From Erigeron canadensis (lineage: Eukaryota > Streptophyta > Magnoliopsida > Asterales > Asteraceae): a stretch of 64,000 bases of DNA. The notes under the pieces are model-generated. The model ran no database searches. It was not told the origin of the DNA and was given only the letters and a program-made list of their open reading frames with translations. The first letter of the stretch is position 1, and the number at the start of each line of letters is the position of its first letter. Made by a program: the position numbers and the translations under genes. Location of the stretch: positions 48,091,633-48,155,632 of the forward strand of contig NC_057768.1 of the NCBI RefSeq assembly GCF_010389155.1. Direction: 5' to 3'. This document shows positions 13,486 through 25,047 of the stretch, piece after piece.

Positions 13486-14580
13486 AAAGCATGCCTTTAT
13501 TATGTTGAAGTTACTACCATTAATTAGAAGCGTCATTAGAACTGATCGAGATGGTAGATGAGAAGACTTCTTTTTTTCTTTAATGCATTTTAATTAGTAG
13601 TTTATTAGTTAATGTCGTCTATGAGAGAATTTTAATATGGAATTTTGAAGATTTTGTATTTTATTATTTGATAAAACCAAGATTGTTCTTGATCTACTTG
13701 ATATCTTCAAACTTTTTTTAAATGATCTTGTTGGTATATATATTTTTTGGTATATATGCCTTTGTGATTTGAACTTCAAAGGGAGTACGTAGTCACTCTT
13801 AATTAGAAAGGTAACAAATGACGAATGACTGAAAAGTCGATCATTAGTGCTTATAATTTATTTTTACAAATGATTACTGTTGAAGCATTAGACATTAAGT
13901 GTACGGTTTTTTTTTTCCTTTTCTATCTTTGAAATATATCAATCATATATTTTATTTTTTTCCCTTTGTTTTTGTGATGGTTTGAAGTTTTCTTCTTAGC
14001 ATAATGTTACACATTTACCAAAACTGTATCTTCAATTCATCTGATTGGATTAAATCAAGTTTTGAAAATTGCAAAACATAACTTAAAAACTATGTTTTAT
14101 ATGTTCAAACATACATATTTTTCTTAAGAAAGAAATAATATTGTATATGTGAATAAATATAGATTTTGAATAAAGATTATAAGTAACAAAGAAATACTCG
14201 TTATTGATGACGTTTTTCGACCCGGTTTGCATCATAAGAAAATATTCCTTTAATTTGAAAAGCCAGCCCCGCTCCGTCACAAAATATTTTACATCACAAA
14301 CAGAAAAAGAATAAAAAAATAGTGTACTAGCCCGATATTGACATAAACACCTTAATGTGTACATAGTAAAGGTTGTGATGATTTTGATTCACATGGCATG
14401 GCTCTTAGGAACAAAGCGTTGGTAGTGGTGCTTAAATAGATCTATTTATCAAAAAACGAAACTGCAAATTGCAAAATAAAACTCATGTTTCCAAAAATAC
14501 AATTTGTGTATAATTTTATTACTTACTTTGAATTTTTAAATATCTGTCTTTTGAGCTGAAAGATTTTATAAACTAAAATA
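13486..14580. other. SWEET 3' flank and spacer
   Basis: The 3' UTR of the SWEET gene is expected in the first 150-200 bases, which are T-rich. No further gene was recognised. A minus-strand frame at 14,083-14,364 has no family features and a low-complexity composition. Confidence 0.4.
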
Positions 14581-14581
14581 C

Positions 14582-14736
14582 TGGGCTGCCAAAACTTTCT
14601 AAAAGGTTTCAAGTAATATATATAAAAAGCACATGAACTCTAAATCAATAAATTGGGCTTTAAATATATAAAAGTTAAGCCCAGTAAACCAACAGTCTGG
14701 GCTTTCAACACTGTAAGTCAACACCTAATTTGGGCT
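14582..14736 (+). promoter_or_regulatory. Cluster of site II (TGGGCY) motifs upstream of SRP19
   Basis: TGGGCT occurs at 14,582-14,587, 14,654-14,659, 14,698-14,703 and 14,731-14,736, with an inverted copy (AGCCCA) at 14,678-14,683. Such site II elements are known TCP-factor targets in plant genes for translation, respiration and growth. The spacing, just before the spliced SRP19 leader, fits a proximal promoter. Confidence 0.6.
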
Positions 14737-14935
14737 CATGAACAGCAAATCCTCCGATCAACACTCTCTGTGAGAGGCTGAGGTCGGATCTCTTCCAGCG
14801 GCGATTCAACCAAAACAAATAGGTACATTATATACTCTATTTTTCTTCTCATATCTCAAACACACATATATACATATTATATATAAATAAGTTAGTGCTG
14901 GATTTATCTGAAAATAACAGAGGGTGGAAATAAGA

Positions 14936-17656
14936 ATGGATGGAATTGACGGTACACCTAATTTTAAGAAATGGAACATATTATATCCTGTTTATATAAA
15001 TTCAAAGAAAACAATCGCCGAGGGCAGACGAATTCCGGCAACAAAAGCATGCGAGAATCCAACCGCTTTGGAGATCGGAGATTGCTGTAGCCATCTCAAA
15101 ATCCCTTTTGCTGTTGAGGTTCTACCCACTCGCTCTTTTATTTATTTATATATCTGTTTTTCTTATAATACAAAATTCATATAGAATCTGATTGGGGGGG
15201 ATTAATGAATGAATGAAGATTGATAAGGCATATCCAAGGGATTTTATGCAAGTTGGAAGGGTAAGGGTTTTGCTTAAACGGCCTGATGGAAGATTCAGCA
15301 ATCCGCTTGTTACGAATAGTAAGCATTGCTGTTCCTTTTTGCATTTTACTTGATAGTCTTTTCCTATGATTATCTGCCTGTTTTATTAGCTTCTCACTAT
15401 TAAAATTTTGTTAACATAAGCCTTAACACAATAACACCCCCCGCGAGTTTGATTAGGAGACTTTACACGCTCCTAAAGCTTTTGGAATTTGAGATTTTTA
15501 ATACCTGTAGGAACGGCCAAACGTTCTCTTCATTGAGCTATTTGTACTAGGAAAACGCGGTATAGATTACTTACTGCAGGATAACCCCTTGGAAATTGTT
15601 ATTTAAGTTACCAACCGAATGCAATTATGATCCTTATTCTGTTAGAGATATAGAAAGCCAGATTCAACATCCTTTCACTACTTGTAAAAATAGAGCCAAG
15701 TATGTATATGCATCGAATTATTGCTATTTTATGTATAATGTATTTTGTTATCAAGTAACTAGTTTTTTTTTGCCGTGACAACCATATTAGCTTTCACATT
15801 AAAACTGTTAAACTGGCACCAGTTTACAAGCAATAAAAAAGTTCGGATACATCCAACAACAATAAATGAAAGTTTCACACATATAGTAGCAAGATTAGAA
15901 GTTTGATACGCAATAGAACATTTTGAAATTTGAATACATTGTTGTGCACTTAACCCTTGAAAATAGACTGGGATGTCCACACTACCAGTCAATTGTGATG
16001 TACAACTATGTGTCACCAAACACAGAATATGAACCTGTTTACTTTTCAGCTGGCTAAACATGTTAATTTTACATGTATCTAAGGCGGCATCAGTTGCATT
16101 TATACATATTACGCTTTGTTGTGGTTCCAGCATGTCTAATAGGCCTTACGCGAGTAATTGGCTGTCTGTTACTTGAACCCATTATAACTTTATAAAATTT
16201 TTCCTACTCATTCAATACAAAATCAGAATCTCATCAGTTTTATGATTTGTAGTCCAATTTTTAATTGTTGTTATCTCTTGTGATGCCCATTTTGATCTGT
16301 TTGATAATGTTAGTTCACGATAATCAGACAGAGCTCAGAAACATTGTTGTTGTATCCACATAACTTCAGGAGTTCTAATGTAGTGATGATTTGTTAGTTG
16401 AACTTAGCATTTGAGTTTCAAATCCTTGCTACCCTTTTTTTTATTACGAGTATTTATTATTATTATTATTATTTTTTGGGATAATGGCACCGGAGTGTAA
16501 CCAACTATGACCAAAAGGTTATGTAATGTAACCAACTACTCGACTAGCTGTGTAGTGTAACCACCTTTGTTTTTTGGGTTATGTAATGTAAGCAACCGGA
16601 TGGGAAGCAAGTTGCCGGTTACCACTCTCATTTTTATTCTTTTTTTATTAAAAAAAAAGGATAATGACATCGGAGTGTAACCAACTATGACCAAAAGGTT
16701 ATGTAATGTAACCAACTACTCGACTAGCTATGTAGTGTAACCACCTTTGTTGAAAGATCTAGATGGTGGCAGCGGTTTTGATTTTGAAGATTCCGGCAAC
16801 AAGTGACTTTTCTTTTCTATCAATTTGAGTTTGAAGATTTGTGGGTTTTGTTGAGAAATCAAATTTATGTGTAAATGACTAGATTAATAGATGGATATTT
16901 ATCGAGTAGATGGTGAATGGCAACAGTGAAGAACAACACCAGATTCCGTCGATAGTGAAGAACAACATCAGATTCCGGCAACATAGTTAGTCCGTGTTGC
17001 ATATGAATGAATATATAGTGATAGATAAAAGAAGATATATTGATTGATGATGATATGTTGAATCGGGTGAGTTAATATATTTGGGTTTAGATTCTCATTT
17101 TGGGTTGTGTTGCATAGTTTGTGTGATGAAATGAAGAAGATAAAAGAAGCAAAAGAAATGAATAATTTTATAACTTTATTTTTGTTAGTGGAATTACAAA
17201 GGTAGTTACACTACATAGCTAGTCGAGTAGTTCACTACATTACATAACCTTTTTGCTATTTTGATGATATGGAAATATATTGGGATGCCTAGTTAGTTAG
17301 TACTATGCTATTGTTTACATTATATTGACTAAAACTAGCTATATGAAGACTTATTTTGCTTTGCGAGTTTACTAGATGATGAAGGAACACTGGATAATTA
17401 TCATTGTTAATCTGATAGAAATTTTGGTCACTAATTTGTTCTTTCTTTTGATATGTGTACCTTGTAAGATATAAAGTGTTGAGAATTATATTAATTTCTT
17501 TTGCAATTGTGGACGTTAATTGCAGAAAAGCAGCTGATGGTCCGTATTGCTGAATTGGTTCCTAGACACCCGGGTAGAGTGAAGAAACAAGAACCTGCAT
17601 CTACATCAAATGTTGGACCTTCTAAATCTGGCAAGGGTGGGAAAAAGAAGAGATAA
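14936..17656 (+). CDS. SRP19: Signal recognition particle 19 kDa subunit
   Basis: SRP19 binds the SRP RNA and prepares it for SRP54, enabling co-translational targeting of ribosomes to the ER. Exons: 14936-15118, 15219-15318, 17526-17656; 138 codons, 137 aa, close to plant SRP19 length. Visible family hallmarks are KKWNILYPVYINSKKTIAEG with RRIPATKACENP (RNA-binding core), IDKAYPRDFMQVGRVRV and IAELVPRHPGRVKK, then a lysine/glycine tail KSGKGGKKKR. A leader intron is likely from 14,823 to 14,920, placing the ATG 15 nt into the second exon. Intron 2 is about 2.2 kb and contains an inverted/direct repeat structure at 16,479-17,255. All exon junctions keep the frame. Five TGGGCY motifs sit upstream. 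Confidence 0.95.
16479..17255. repeat. Direct and inverted repeat element in SRP19 intron 2
   Basis: A 93-bp unit beginning GGATAATGGCACCGGAGTGT is present twice in direct orientation (16,479-16,571 and 16,659-16,751), with only a few differences. A third, inverted copy of about 60 bp occurs at 17,196-17,255. The outer pair looks like the terminal inverted repeats of a non-autonomous DNA element of about 0.6-0.8 kb. Shorter repeats containing CAGATTCCG (near 16,940 and 16,970) lie between. I see no transposase and could not define a target duplication. Confidence 0.6.
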
Positions 17657-17904
17657 TTAATGTGTAGCTTTCACAACTTTCAGCCAGCACTCTCCTTTTC
17701 AGTTGTTTTTGTTGGGACCTCTTCTTTCAACATACAAACTGTTTCTAGCTTAAACGAGGCCATTTGGCTGCTTTATTGTGAACCAGTAGACACCAGATGT
17801 TTGATCATCTCAATTACTTAAATGGATTTCCCGTTGAGTTTATCACATTTGATAGACAATTTTAGTGATTTTGTATTATTCAGTTTTGGCTATGCTATAG
17901 AATG

Positions 17905-17992
17905 TAATACGACTCTTTGGCAAACTGAGTGATTCTGAACCTTCAAGTTAATACGACTCTTTGGCAAACTGAGTGATTCTGAACCTTCAAGT
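17905..17992. repeat. Perfect 44-bp tandem duplication
   Basis: The 44-bp block starting TAATACGACTCTTTGGCAAA (17,905-17,948) is repeated immediately and without change at 17,949-17,992, downstream of SRP19 and possibly within its 3' UTR. The identity of the copies implies a recent event or an assembly artefact. Confidence 0.95.
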
Positions 17993-18854
17993 TACGATGC
18001 TGTATTTTTCTTTTGAGAAATCATTAACCTTTGTCATAACTAAATAAACTACGTACATATGATAGGCAGTGTCTTTATAATGCATATGGATTGTAAATTT
18101 TAAACAATAACAAGCTTTAACTTTAAAATTTACATGCTAATTCTTTTTTCTAGAGAGTTCGTAGATCATCATATCTTGTATCTTTCAAGGCGTTCTAAAC
18201 TACAATACTTATGAAATTAAGTTGGTTCAGGAAAATATACCAGTGTCATGACAAAAAGGAACAAAAGGGAGAATTCACTCCCCTGTGATCTTTTAAAACG
18301 AAAGCATGACTTGCTTCTCTAATTCTTAGACTAGAAAAACGATACTCGACTCATGCACCAATCATGAACTTTCTACTACTCTAGCTTGAAATGTAACTAA
18401 AACATAATTCACCTAAATCCGCTACTCCATTTACTAAAGTGGGCACTGATCACATTTATTAATATATAGCCGGCAGCCATCTCTAGCATATATAACCTTG
18501 TCTTCAACTTTTCATAGCGCAATACTCTACTTCCATTGACGAAAAGGGTCCACATGATACAACTTTGTTGGAATCGACATCAAACACCATTATTGTCTGC
18601 CAACTCTATTTGACTACTGAGTAAAAATGTATTAAGCAGTCTTGCAAGAAAAGTAGCTGCTACGACGTCTAGTATTTCTTTTGATCTTGCAATACAAAGA
18701 TCAACAAGATACATGCTGAGAGCAGGCTGGAATGGGGTAAGTCATCTTTTTGCATGACTGATGTGTGTCTTCTGCTCAACATTGAAGGCCTTGTAGGCGG
18801 CCTTCTGGGTGAGAAGACTTCATTGTGACTTTTGCAGTACCCCCCCTACAGCCC
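17993..18854. other. Spacer between SRP19 and Kish genes
   Basis: No coding exon was recognised on either strand. A GC-richer block at 18,600-18,850 contains a small hairpin with arms GAAGGCC/GGCCTTC (near 18,784-18,806) and an isolated GTAAGT and TTTGCAG pair that could be splice sites of a non-coding transcript. I could not assign it to any RNA family. Confidence 0.35.
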
Positions 18855-19113
18855 TTTAGAGTAACTCCAATGGTATAGGTTTTTTCTAAAAGCTTTTTAT
18901 AAAAAGCTTTTCATCAAATGATGGCTCCAATGGTTAAAACTCAAAAAAAGTCTTTTAATTATTTTTTAATTATGAAATACTGAAGAAAGAGAATGTCATG
19001 TTCTTGCAAAGACTTGAAATTTCTCAAACTATTGATAAAAAGCTTTTTAATCCAATAGTAAAAAGCTTTATAAAAAGTTTTACAAAAACCTCCATTGGAG
19101 ATGCCCTTAGAGC
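18855..19113. mobile_element. MITE-like element with CTCCAATGG ends
   Basis: The left end reads TTAGAGTAACTCCAATGG and the right end is its inverted counterpart CCATTGGAGATGCCCTTAGA. Subterminal AAAAAGCTTT motifs also face each other. The size of about 260 bp, AT-rich interior and absence of a frame fit a MITE. GAGCATCTCCAATGG-type ends are common in plant genomes. The superfamily was not determined because no clear target duplication is visible. Confidence 0.55.
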
Positions 19114-20277
19114 AATAAGCTAGTGAATCTACAGAAAAACTCCATAGCCCTTCACAATCCTTTAATAGAAATAGTCACCAAACTTCAAACTGAACCAATA
19201 ACAAGAAAAGAACTGCTGGATATATGCCTACAGCCAAAATGTAGATAAACTCAAAGCTGAAAGGTGGTTCCCAGGATCTGCCTAGCCTATGTAGAACCCC
19301 CCCTGCGCAAGCCATAAAATGGCAGAAACTATGAAGGAAACGGTCCAATCCATGCACTTATAATCCTATCAACGGAAAGATAATCATTTCTCATCACATT
19401 GGAAAGGTAGAAAACTAAATGATAATAAGAAAACAGAAACTTCAAGGACAAGCATGCTATGTTTAAGACTAAACGCTGATACTTGTCACCAAACAAACCT
19501 AGCAGAAACCTCTTATATCCGGATCTTAGGACTAAAATTGCTAATCACACAAGTATAAAAAGGACAAGCATGCAATGTCTAATGCCTGCTAAGGTACAAA
19601 CTACCAATAAACACAAGCAAAGATAAATCGGAATACATAGAATACATAGATTACCAAAAGGTGGGTTAGAAAACCACAAAAAATGGAATCTACCAAGGAA
19701 AGAATCGTGCATGGTGCTACAAGTCTACGACCACACAGGTTATGCCTTGTTAGGATGTGACCCCATAGAAAGGGTGTGACAAGCCTTGTGGTTTGGATGA
19801 ACCGGTTCGGTTTCGTTCAGAACTGGACTTCACTAGACCAGGAAGTAACTATTAAAGAAGTTTAGAACTGGGGATTATATGAAAGCCAGATTTTGTTAAG
19901 AAATCTGGAACCAAACCGAATACACCCCTTTCTGGTTTAGTCTAGCTAGGTCCAATTCAGGTTTTTTGGCTTTGTCAGCCCATATCGATTTCTGTACACC
20001 CCTGATGACTTCCATCAAAACATTCTGGAAAGGTTTAAGTACTACAATCACTGCTTAAGTATAGTCGAATTAATTACGAAAATTGTGTCAATAAAATAGA
20101 TAGATAGCATAGGTTTCTCGTGTCCTCCAAAGATACACATGTAAATAACTACACATACAAATAAAGTATAAGAGAGGCATATTTTCTATTAAAAGATAGT
20201 TTCAAGGAAAATTCTACCAAACAAATAGCAACCTATGAAGAAATCACTGTTGATACGTAACACTTGGGAGATATCAC
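19114..20277. other. Likely 3' flank of the Kish gene; no other gene seen
   Basis: This minus-strand downstream region of the Kish gene carries its 3' UTR in the part nearest 20,277. A frame at 19,175-19,357 (-) has no recognisable domain. No transposon ends were recognised. Confidence 0.35.
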
Positions 20278-21136
20278 TCAGAAAAATATGATGGAGACAC
20301 CCATTGTGAAGCATCCAACAGCCACCCACGGACTTAAGCGCTCTCCTGTTGCAAATATTACAAGTGAGATATCATATCTATATAGCATTTTCTAAGAAAA
20401 ACAATTAGACTCGTAAAGCATTAATAAGATAACCCTGCATAACACATTATCATAAGGCTTTACCTATTCTAGCAGCCTTCCAGAAGAATCCCCGAAATCT
20501 GCACAACACATTCTCATAAGGCTACTTGTATAAAACCAATTTCACAATCTTGAACGTACAAGCATAGAAACCTAGTCAACTAAAAAAAAAAGGAAATACA
20601 GATAAACATACAAAGCAAAATGAGAATGCAAATGGACGTTGTTCATCATCTCGTGATCTCGACCGGTAACCTTTTGCTATTTTAATTTTTTTTTTTTTTT
20701 AGTTTTCGCATTAAGCAAAATGTATATACGATGAAGTGTTTCCTCAAGATTATTATACTATATAAATGGGTGTGTTTGTGTATATGCAATAAATGATAAA
20801 TCATAATTTAAATCTCTCACACAGTCTCGAGGTTAAACATGTAATCATGACCTAAATTACTGAAAGCCTATCAACCAGATATATATATTTAAAAAAAAAA
20901 AAGAGAGGAAAGGGCAAGTAAGTAACCCAGTTTTTTGTTCAAGAATGGTAGGAAACTGCATCTTTAAGAAAGTGCAAGTGCAGATCACCAATAATACCAC
21001 CGTCAGAAACGAATGGAAATTGAACAGCGCCGACTGCCCATCATATTCATTCAATTCATTAATTAAATACATACATAAATTATAAGATTAGATTCAACAA
21101 AATATATAAAAAGGGTGTTCAAAAGGAATTTACCAT
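20278..21136 (-). CDS. Kish (TMEM167-like) Golgi membrane protein
   Basis: Small conserved membrane protein of the early secretory pathway; human TMEM167/kish homologues act in constitutive secretion at the Golgi. Coding exons (minus strand): 21134-21136 (ATG only), 20927-21033, 20464-20498, 20278-20345; 71 codons, 70 aa. Family-diagnostic segments are SALFNFHSFLTVVLLVICTC, TFLKMQFPTILEQKT, FRGFFWKAARIGERL and SPWVAVGCFTMGVSIIFF, with two membrane helices flanking a basic loop. The first coding exon supplies only the start codon, which sits directly on the GT donor at 21,133; the ATG is the only way to complete the conserved N-terminus. The donor after exon 2 (GTTACT) is weak but keeps phase. 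No longer ORF reveals the gene because its exons are so short. Site II motifs lie upstream. Confidence 0.92.
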
Positions 21137-21315
21137 GTTCTAATGGACGAAACCGTCAGATTTTTAAGCTTCTTTCTTCTTGTTGTTCTTATTCTTCACC
21201 TCCGATCCAGATTTTACTTCCAGCGACACAGAAAAAAAGAAGAAAAAAAAAGTCGCGAGTGGGAATCGGGAAACAAAAAGGCAAAAAGCAAACGACCATA
21301 TCGTTTCTTCTTAAA

Positions 21316-21338
21316 TGGGCTCTTGTTTAAAAAGCCCA
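21316..21338 (-). promoter_or_regulatory. Facing site II motifs upstream of Kish
   Basis: TGGGCT at 21,316-21,321 and AGCCCA at 21,333-21,338 form a small inverted pair about 180-200 bp before the Kish ATG, on the promoter side of the gene. This is the same motif class as upstream of SRP19. Confidence 0.45.
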
Positions 21339-21389
21339 ACTTGAAATTGGTTATGGTTTACCTACACTTAAGTGGTGTTTGTTTTAGAT

Positions 21390-21904
21390 TTAATAAACTC
21401 ACTCATAACTTAATCATACATACTTAATTCACTAAGTCATCAAAAGTGTTTGTTTTTTTACTTAATAAATAAAAAATAACTATATTGACTTAATTCATTC
21501 AAACGTTATTAATTCATTCAGACACTTATCAATTCAGTCACTTAATGGTTTAAAAAACAAACATGCCTTACACATTTACACTACACTAGACAACAATTTA
21601 TTAATTTTTAATTTTTTTTTTCATTTGCGAGAATTTTGTAAACTCTTTATTACTATGTAATGTAAATTAATTGTAAATTTCATAGATACCAAAAACTATT
21701 AGTAAAAAAAGTAAAAATCATATTATATATTAGTATATTACATTAAAACCACACTAGTATCTAGCATCTTGATAAAAATATAAGTATATATTAGGGGTGG
21801 TGTAGAACACAAATAGGACAGCATTTGAAAACCACTATAACAACCAACATAATTGCATAAACGGTAAACCACTTTAATACAATGTATTTTGTAGTTGTAG
21901 TATA
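21390..21904. other. Spacer, no gene seen
   Basis: AT-rich sequence with short repeated motifs such as CTTAATTCA/TTAATTCATT near 21,420-21,540. No coding signal. Confidence 0.35.
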
Positions 21905-22087
21905 CATTTAGGACACCCGTAAGTTAAAGTGAGGGTCACAAGTTCAAATATCATCTTGAGCGTTGTGGCTGGCTAGGTTTTCATGGCGGAACGAGTTGAA
22001 TTTACCGGGCGGGAAGAGGGGATTAGGTAGGCCCACGCTATTCAGTTCGGATACCCGCAGTTCGACCCTTCGTTGTTTTAAAAAAAA
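21905..22087 (+). mobile_element. Possible SINE
   Basis: A GC-richer block of about 180 bp in AT-rich surroundings carries a box B-like AAGTTCAAATATC near 21,940-21,952 and ends in an A-rich tail at 22,079-22,087. The internal text (CGGGCGGGAAGAGGGGATTA, then CCGCAGTTCGACC) resembles tRNA-derived SINE bodies of plants. Box A is not clear and no target duplication was found. Confidence 0.4.
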
Positions 22088-22514
22088 TGGGAACAGATAT
22101 TTATGAAACAACTCTATCATATATATACTTTTTCAAAATTTAGTTTGCTCATTTCTTTTTTAATTATGTCCTCAAACATACACTTTTAGATATGTTTGTT
22201 AGTCATTTTAAAATGTTGGGTTCTGCTACGAACAATAAATCCGTAGTATATGTGTCTAATGATGATGCATGTTAGTTCAAAATAATAAATCACATGGATT
22301 TCATTTAAACTCTCACTTTTAAACATATTTATTTATCATTTCCTTTTTCTTGGCAATACTAATAAAACACTTCATATGTCTTAACTTATTGGGTCCAATT
22401 TGAAACATTACAAACTTTAGGGGACGTGGCTGCAACTTTATTAATTTCACTAGATACAAGCCGAGAAAACCTGAGAGGGTTTTTATCACATTAAACTTAC
22501 GCTACACAAAGAAA

Positions 22515-22522
22515 TATAAATA
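22515..22522 (+). promoter_or_regulatory. Candidate TATA box of the COX5C gene
   Basis: TATAAATA lies about 90 bp before the proposed 5' splice donor of the leader intron. This would give a short non-coding first exon ending at about 22,608. Confidence 0.5.
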
Positions 22523-22737
22523 CAGTAGTCAAACACATCATCCTTGGAAAGTAGGTCAAAGGAAACCGGTCACCGGAGATTCTCATCAGCTTCATCGCCA
22601 TTGTTTCTGTACATATTACTTCCTCCTATATCTATTTATCTATTTATGCAATAACAATTATTATATTTCAATCAATCAATTAATCAGATCTATATCTATC
22701 TAAAATTCTAAATCTGGCTTAAATTTACCTTACATTT

Positions 22738-22772
22738 CTTCTTCTTCTTCTTCTTCTTCTTCTTCTTCTTTT
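22738..22772. repeat. (TTC)n microsatellite in the COX5C leader intron
   Basis: About eleven TTC units followed by T-rich sequence, inside the proposed leader intron. A (GT)n run of ten units follows at 23,191-23,210. Confidence 0.85.
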
Positions 22773-24135
22773 TCATGTTCGTTCGATTATCATTATTGTG
22801 TACATATCAGCTTCTGTTTATTCATAGATTTCTTTATTGTGTTAATTTCGGTTGATGGATTACATTTTGTTATTTTGAAGATTATATGTATATGTGTGTG
22901 TGTAGATTTTTTTTATGGTTAAGTTATAGTAAGTACTGGTATGTATTGAATAATAATTTTTTGAAAAATATATAAATCTCAAAGCAGGCCTTAGTTTAAA
23001 GATGATGAAAAAGTAACTAATTTTAAGAAATATATTGTTATTTCTCTCATATTTGTGTGACAGTTGTATAAAGTGAGAAATATATTGTCATCAGCATCTC
23101 AAATACGTCAGCTGTTACATCTCATTAGACCGTGATTCTGTGTTGTTTATCTCTCAAATATGTGATTTGGAGCTGCTTGTAAATGTTTCGGTGTGTGTGT
23201 GTGTGTGTGTTTTACATGTTTGCTATATTGCCGTATAGTTATGTTTGTGCTAAACACCTTTTTTGTATACCGTTCCTTACAAATTTTTGTGGAAATGTTA
23301 AAAGTTTGCTTCCAATATTACTATATTAGCAAGTTCATATTTTCGATAAGACTACTTGCAATGTGTTATGCATGTCTAATTGTCTATATGACACTTGTCT
23401 TATGTTGTGTTGATTTGTATATGGTATAGCGTGCTCACATGTGGATAATATTGAATCCATATGTATCCTTGGAAGTTAGCAGGCATGACATAGTTTTAGT
23501 TTGATACGTTGATCCTTTTCTTTTAGGGTGGTTCTGGATAATAGCGTGACAAGAGCGATATCTAGGTCATTTGAACCTTATTGAGCATTTATTTTAACTA
23601 ATCTACTGTTTTTAAAGAGAGATAACGGATTAATCCCTTAACCCATGGTCCTGTCTTTAAAGTGCTATCTACCTTAGTTTTGTCTTTTCATATTCATTCC
23701 ACCTTTTGGCGTTTTAACATCTCTCTGCTGATGTTGTTTGCTAATGTTCTTTGTATGAATTTGGAGTTTAATATGTAGTATATATTGGTGCTAATCGATG
23801 TTAATTTAAGTATTGATTGTTTATGACAATAATGTTCGCCGAATGTATGTTATGCTCTATCAAACTAAATATTTTTCAAAAGAAGGTTCCTACTTTCATT
23901 TTTGTCTTTGTGAATTTGTAAGTGTGTATTTATATTTTTGTAAGTCATGCTACTAAGTTTGTGTGGCCTTTTTCGATGGCATTTTGCATAGATTAGTTAG
24001 ACTTAAGGTGTCTGATTGGATCATTCTGACTCGTGTTTGTGTAGTATTTGTTGTCATACTTTCACACAAAAAAATAGCGTTTTAGTTATGCTTTACTAAT
24101 TCATGTTTGGTTGACTTTTGACTACAGAGTAAAAA

Positions 24136-24327
24136 ATGGTTGGCGGTAGGGTTGCTCATCCTGTGTTGAAAGGCCCTAGTGTGGTCAAGGAGTTGATCAT
24201 TGGATCAGTGCTTGGCTTAGCAGCTGGTGGTTTGTGGAAGATGCATCATTGGAACGAGCAGAGAAAAACAAGGGCGTTCTATGATCTTTTGGAGAAGGGA
24301 GAGATAAGCGTTGTTCTTCAAGAGTGA
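24136..24327 (+). CDS. COX5C: Cytochrome c oxidase subunit 5C
   Basis: Small nuclear-encoded, plant-type subunit of mitochondrial complex IV. The 63-aa protein is encoded in one exon and matches the family throughout: VAHPVLKGPSVVKELIIG, a single membrane helix (GSVLGLAAGGLWKMHHW), then NEQRKTRAFYDLLEKGEISV. The N-terminus has no classical cleavable presequence, as usual for 5C. An acceptor ACAG ends at 24,127, eight bases before the ATG, and a donor-like GTACAT lies at 22,609, giving a leader intron of about 1.5 kb. COX5c genes of Arabidopsis and sunflower are known to carry leader introns that strongly raise expression, so this arrangement is expected. It faces the ABI-like gene convergently. 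Confidence 0.95.
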   Translation: MVGGRVAHPVLKGPSVVKELIIGSVLGLAAGGLWKMHHWNEQRKTRAFYDLLEKGEISVVLQE

Positions 24328-25047
24328 ACTTTTGGTTCCTGTGAATTTTAAATTTAATGACTTAAACCAGAGATGTTACTCTGGAAACCTTAAAAAAAAT
24401 AAGTTTTGTATTGGATTTATGCAAAAAGTTGCTTTTTTTAGAACTCCGCAAATGTTGTTTCTTGATTCTCATCTTAAAAAAATTCTATTATATCCAAGTT
24501 GATGATGTTATGGATATACGAAAGGCAGTTTTTTAGATAGCTGTTTCTGTTACCTGTTAGTACCCGGAATACATTGCATGGATGGATTTCTCATGTATAC
24601 AATGGTAAAATGTTGATTCTGTCAGTTAAAAAAAGTTTTGATGACACATAAGTTGATTCGTGTTATGTTCTATCTCTAATATGTCATGGGTAAATCAAGT
24701 AAGCTTAACAAAAGAAGGGGTTATATTCCATGTCAAGGAGATTGAGCGATTTTATTTGACAGCCCGTTTCTCAACCTCGCAGTTTACTTTGAATATTACC
24801 CATTTCTCCACCTCGCACTTTACTTCAAATTGTACCTAATATGTAATTATACAAGAAGCAAGAATCACTTATGTTATTAAACTTGTGGGTAAGAAGTAGC
24901 ACGCAGATGCACTTGATGAACGAACTACTACAAAATTTTCTTGAACATATATCGGTTGTCACTTGTGAAGAAAAGAGACAATGGTGGAATAAAGTAGCCC
25001 TGAGTGGATATGATATGTTTCTCAGTTTCTGGCAATATGCATATATA
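24328..25047. other. Shared 3' flanks of COX5C and the ABI-like gene
   Basis: The two convergent genes leave about 720 bp between stop codons, expected to hold both 3' UTRs. An apparent 158-codon minus-strand frame at 24,825-25,301 is the unspliced last exon of the ABI-like gene read in the wrong frame. Confidence 0.5.

Noticed and set aside
17905..17916. TAATACGACTC resembling a T7 promoter core
   Set aside because: The match stops after about eleven bases, lacks the rest of the promoter and occurs in a plant 3' region; chance resemblance.
18784..18806. Hairpin GAAGGCC...GGCCTTC as a microRNA or snoRNA gene
   Set aside because: Arms are only seven bases and no box motifs or extended stem are visible.
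21115..21427. Overlapping plus-strand frames rich in Lys/Arg
   Set aside because: They lie antisense to the leader and promoter of the Kish gene and have low-complexity composition.
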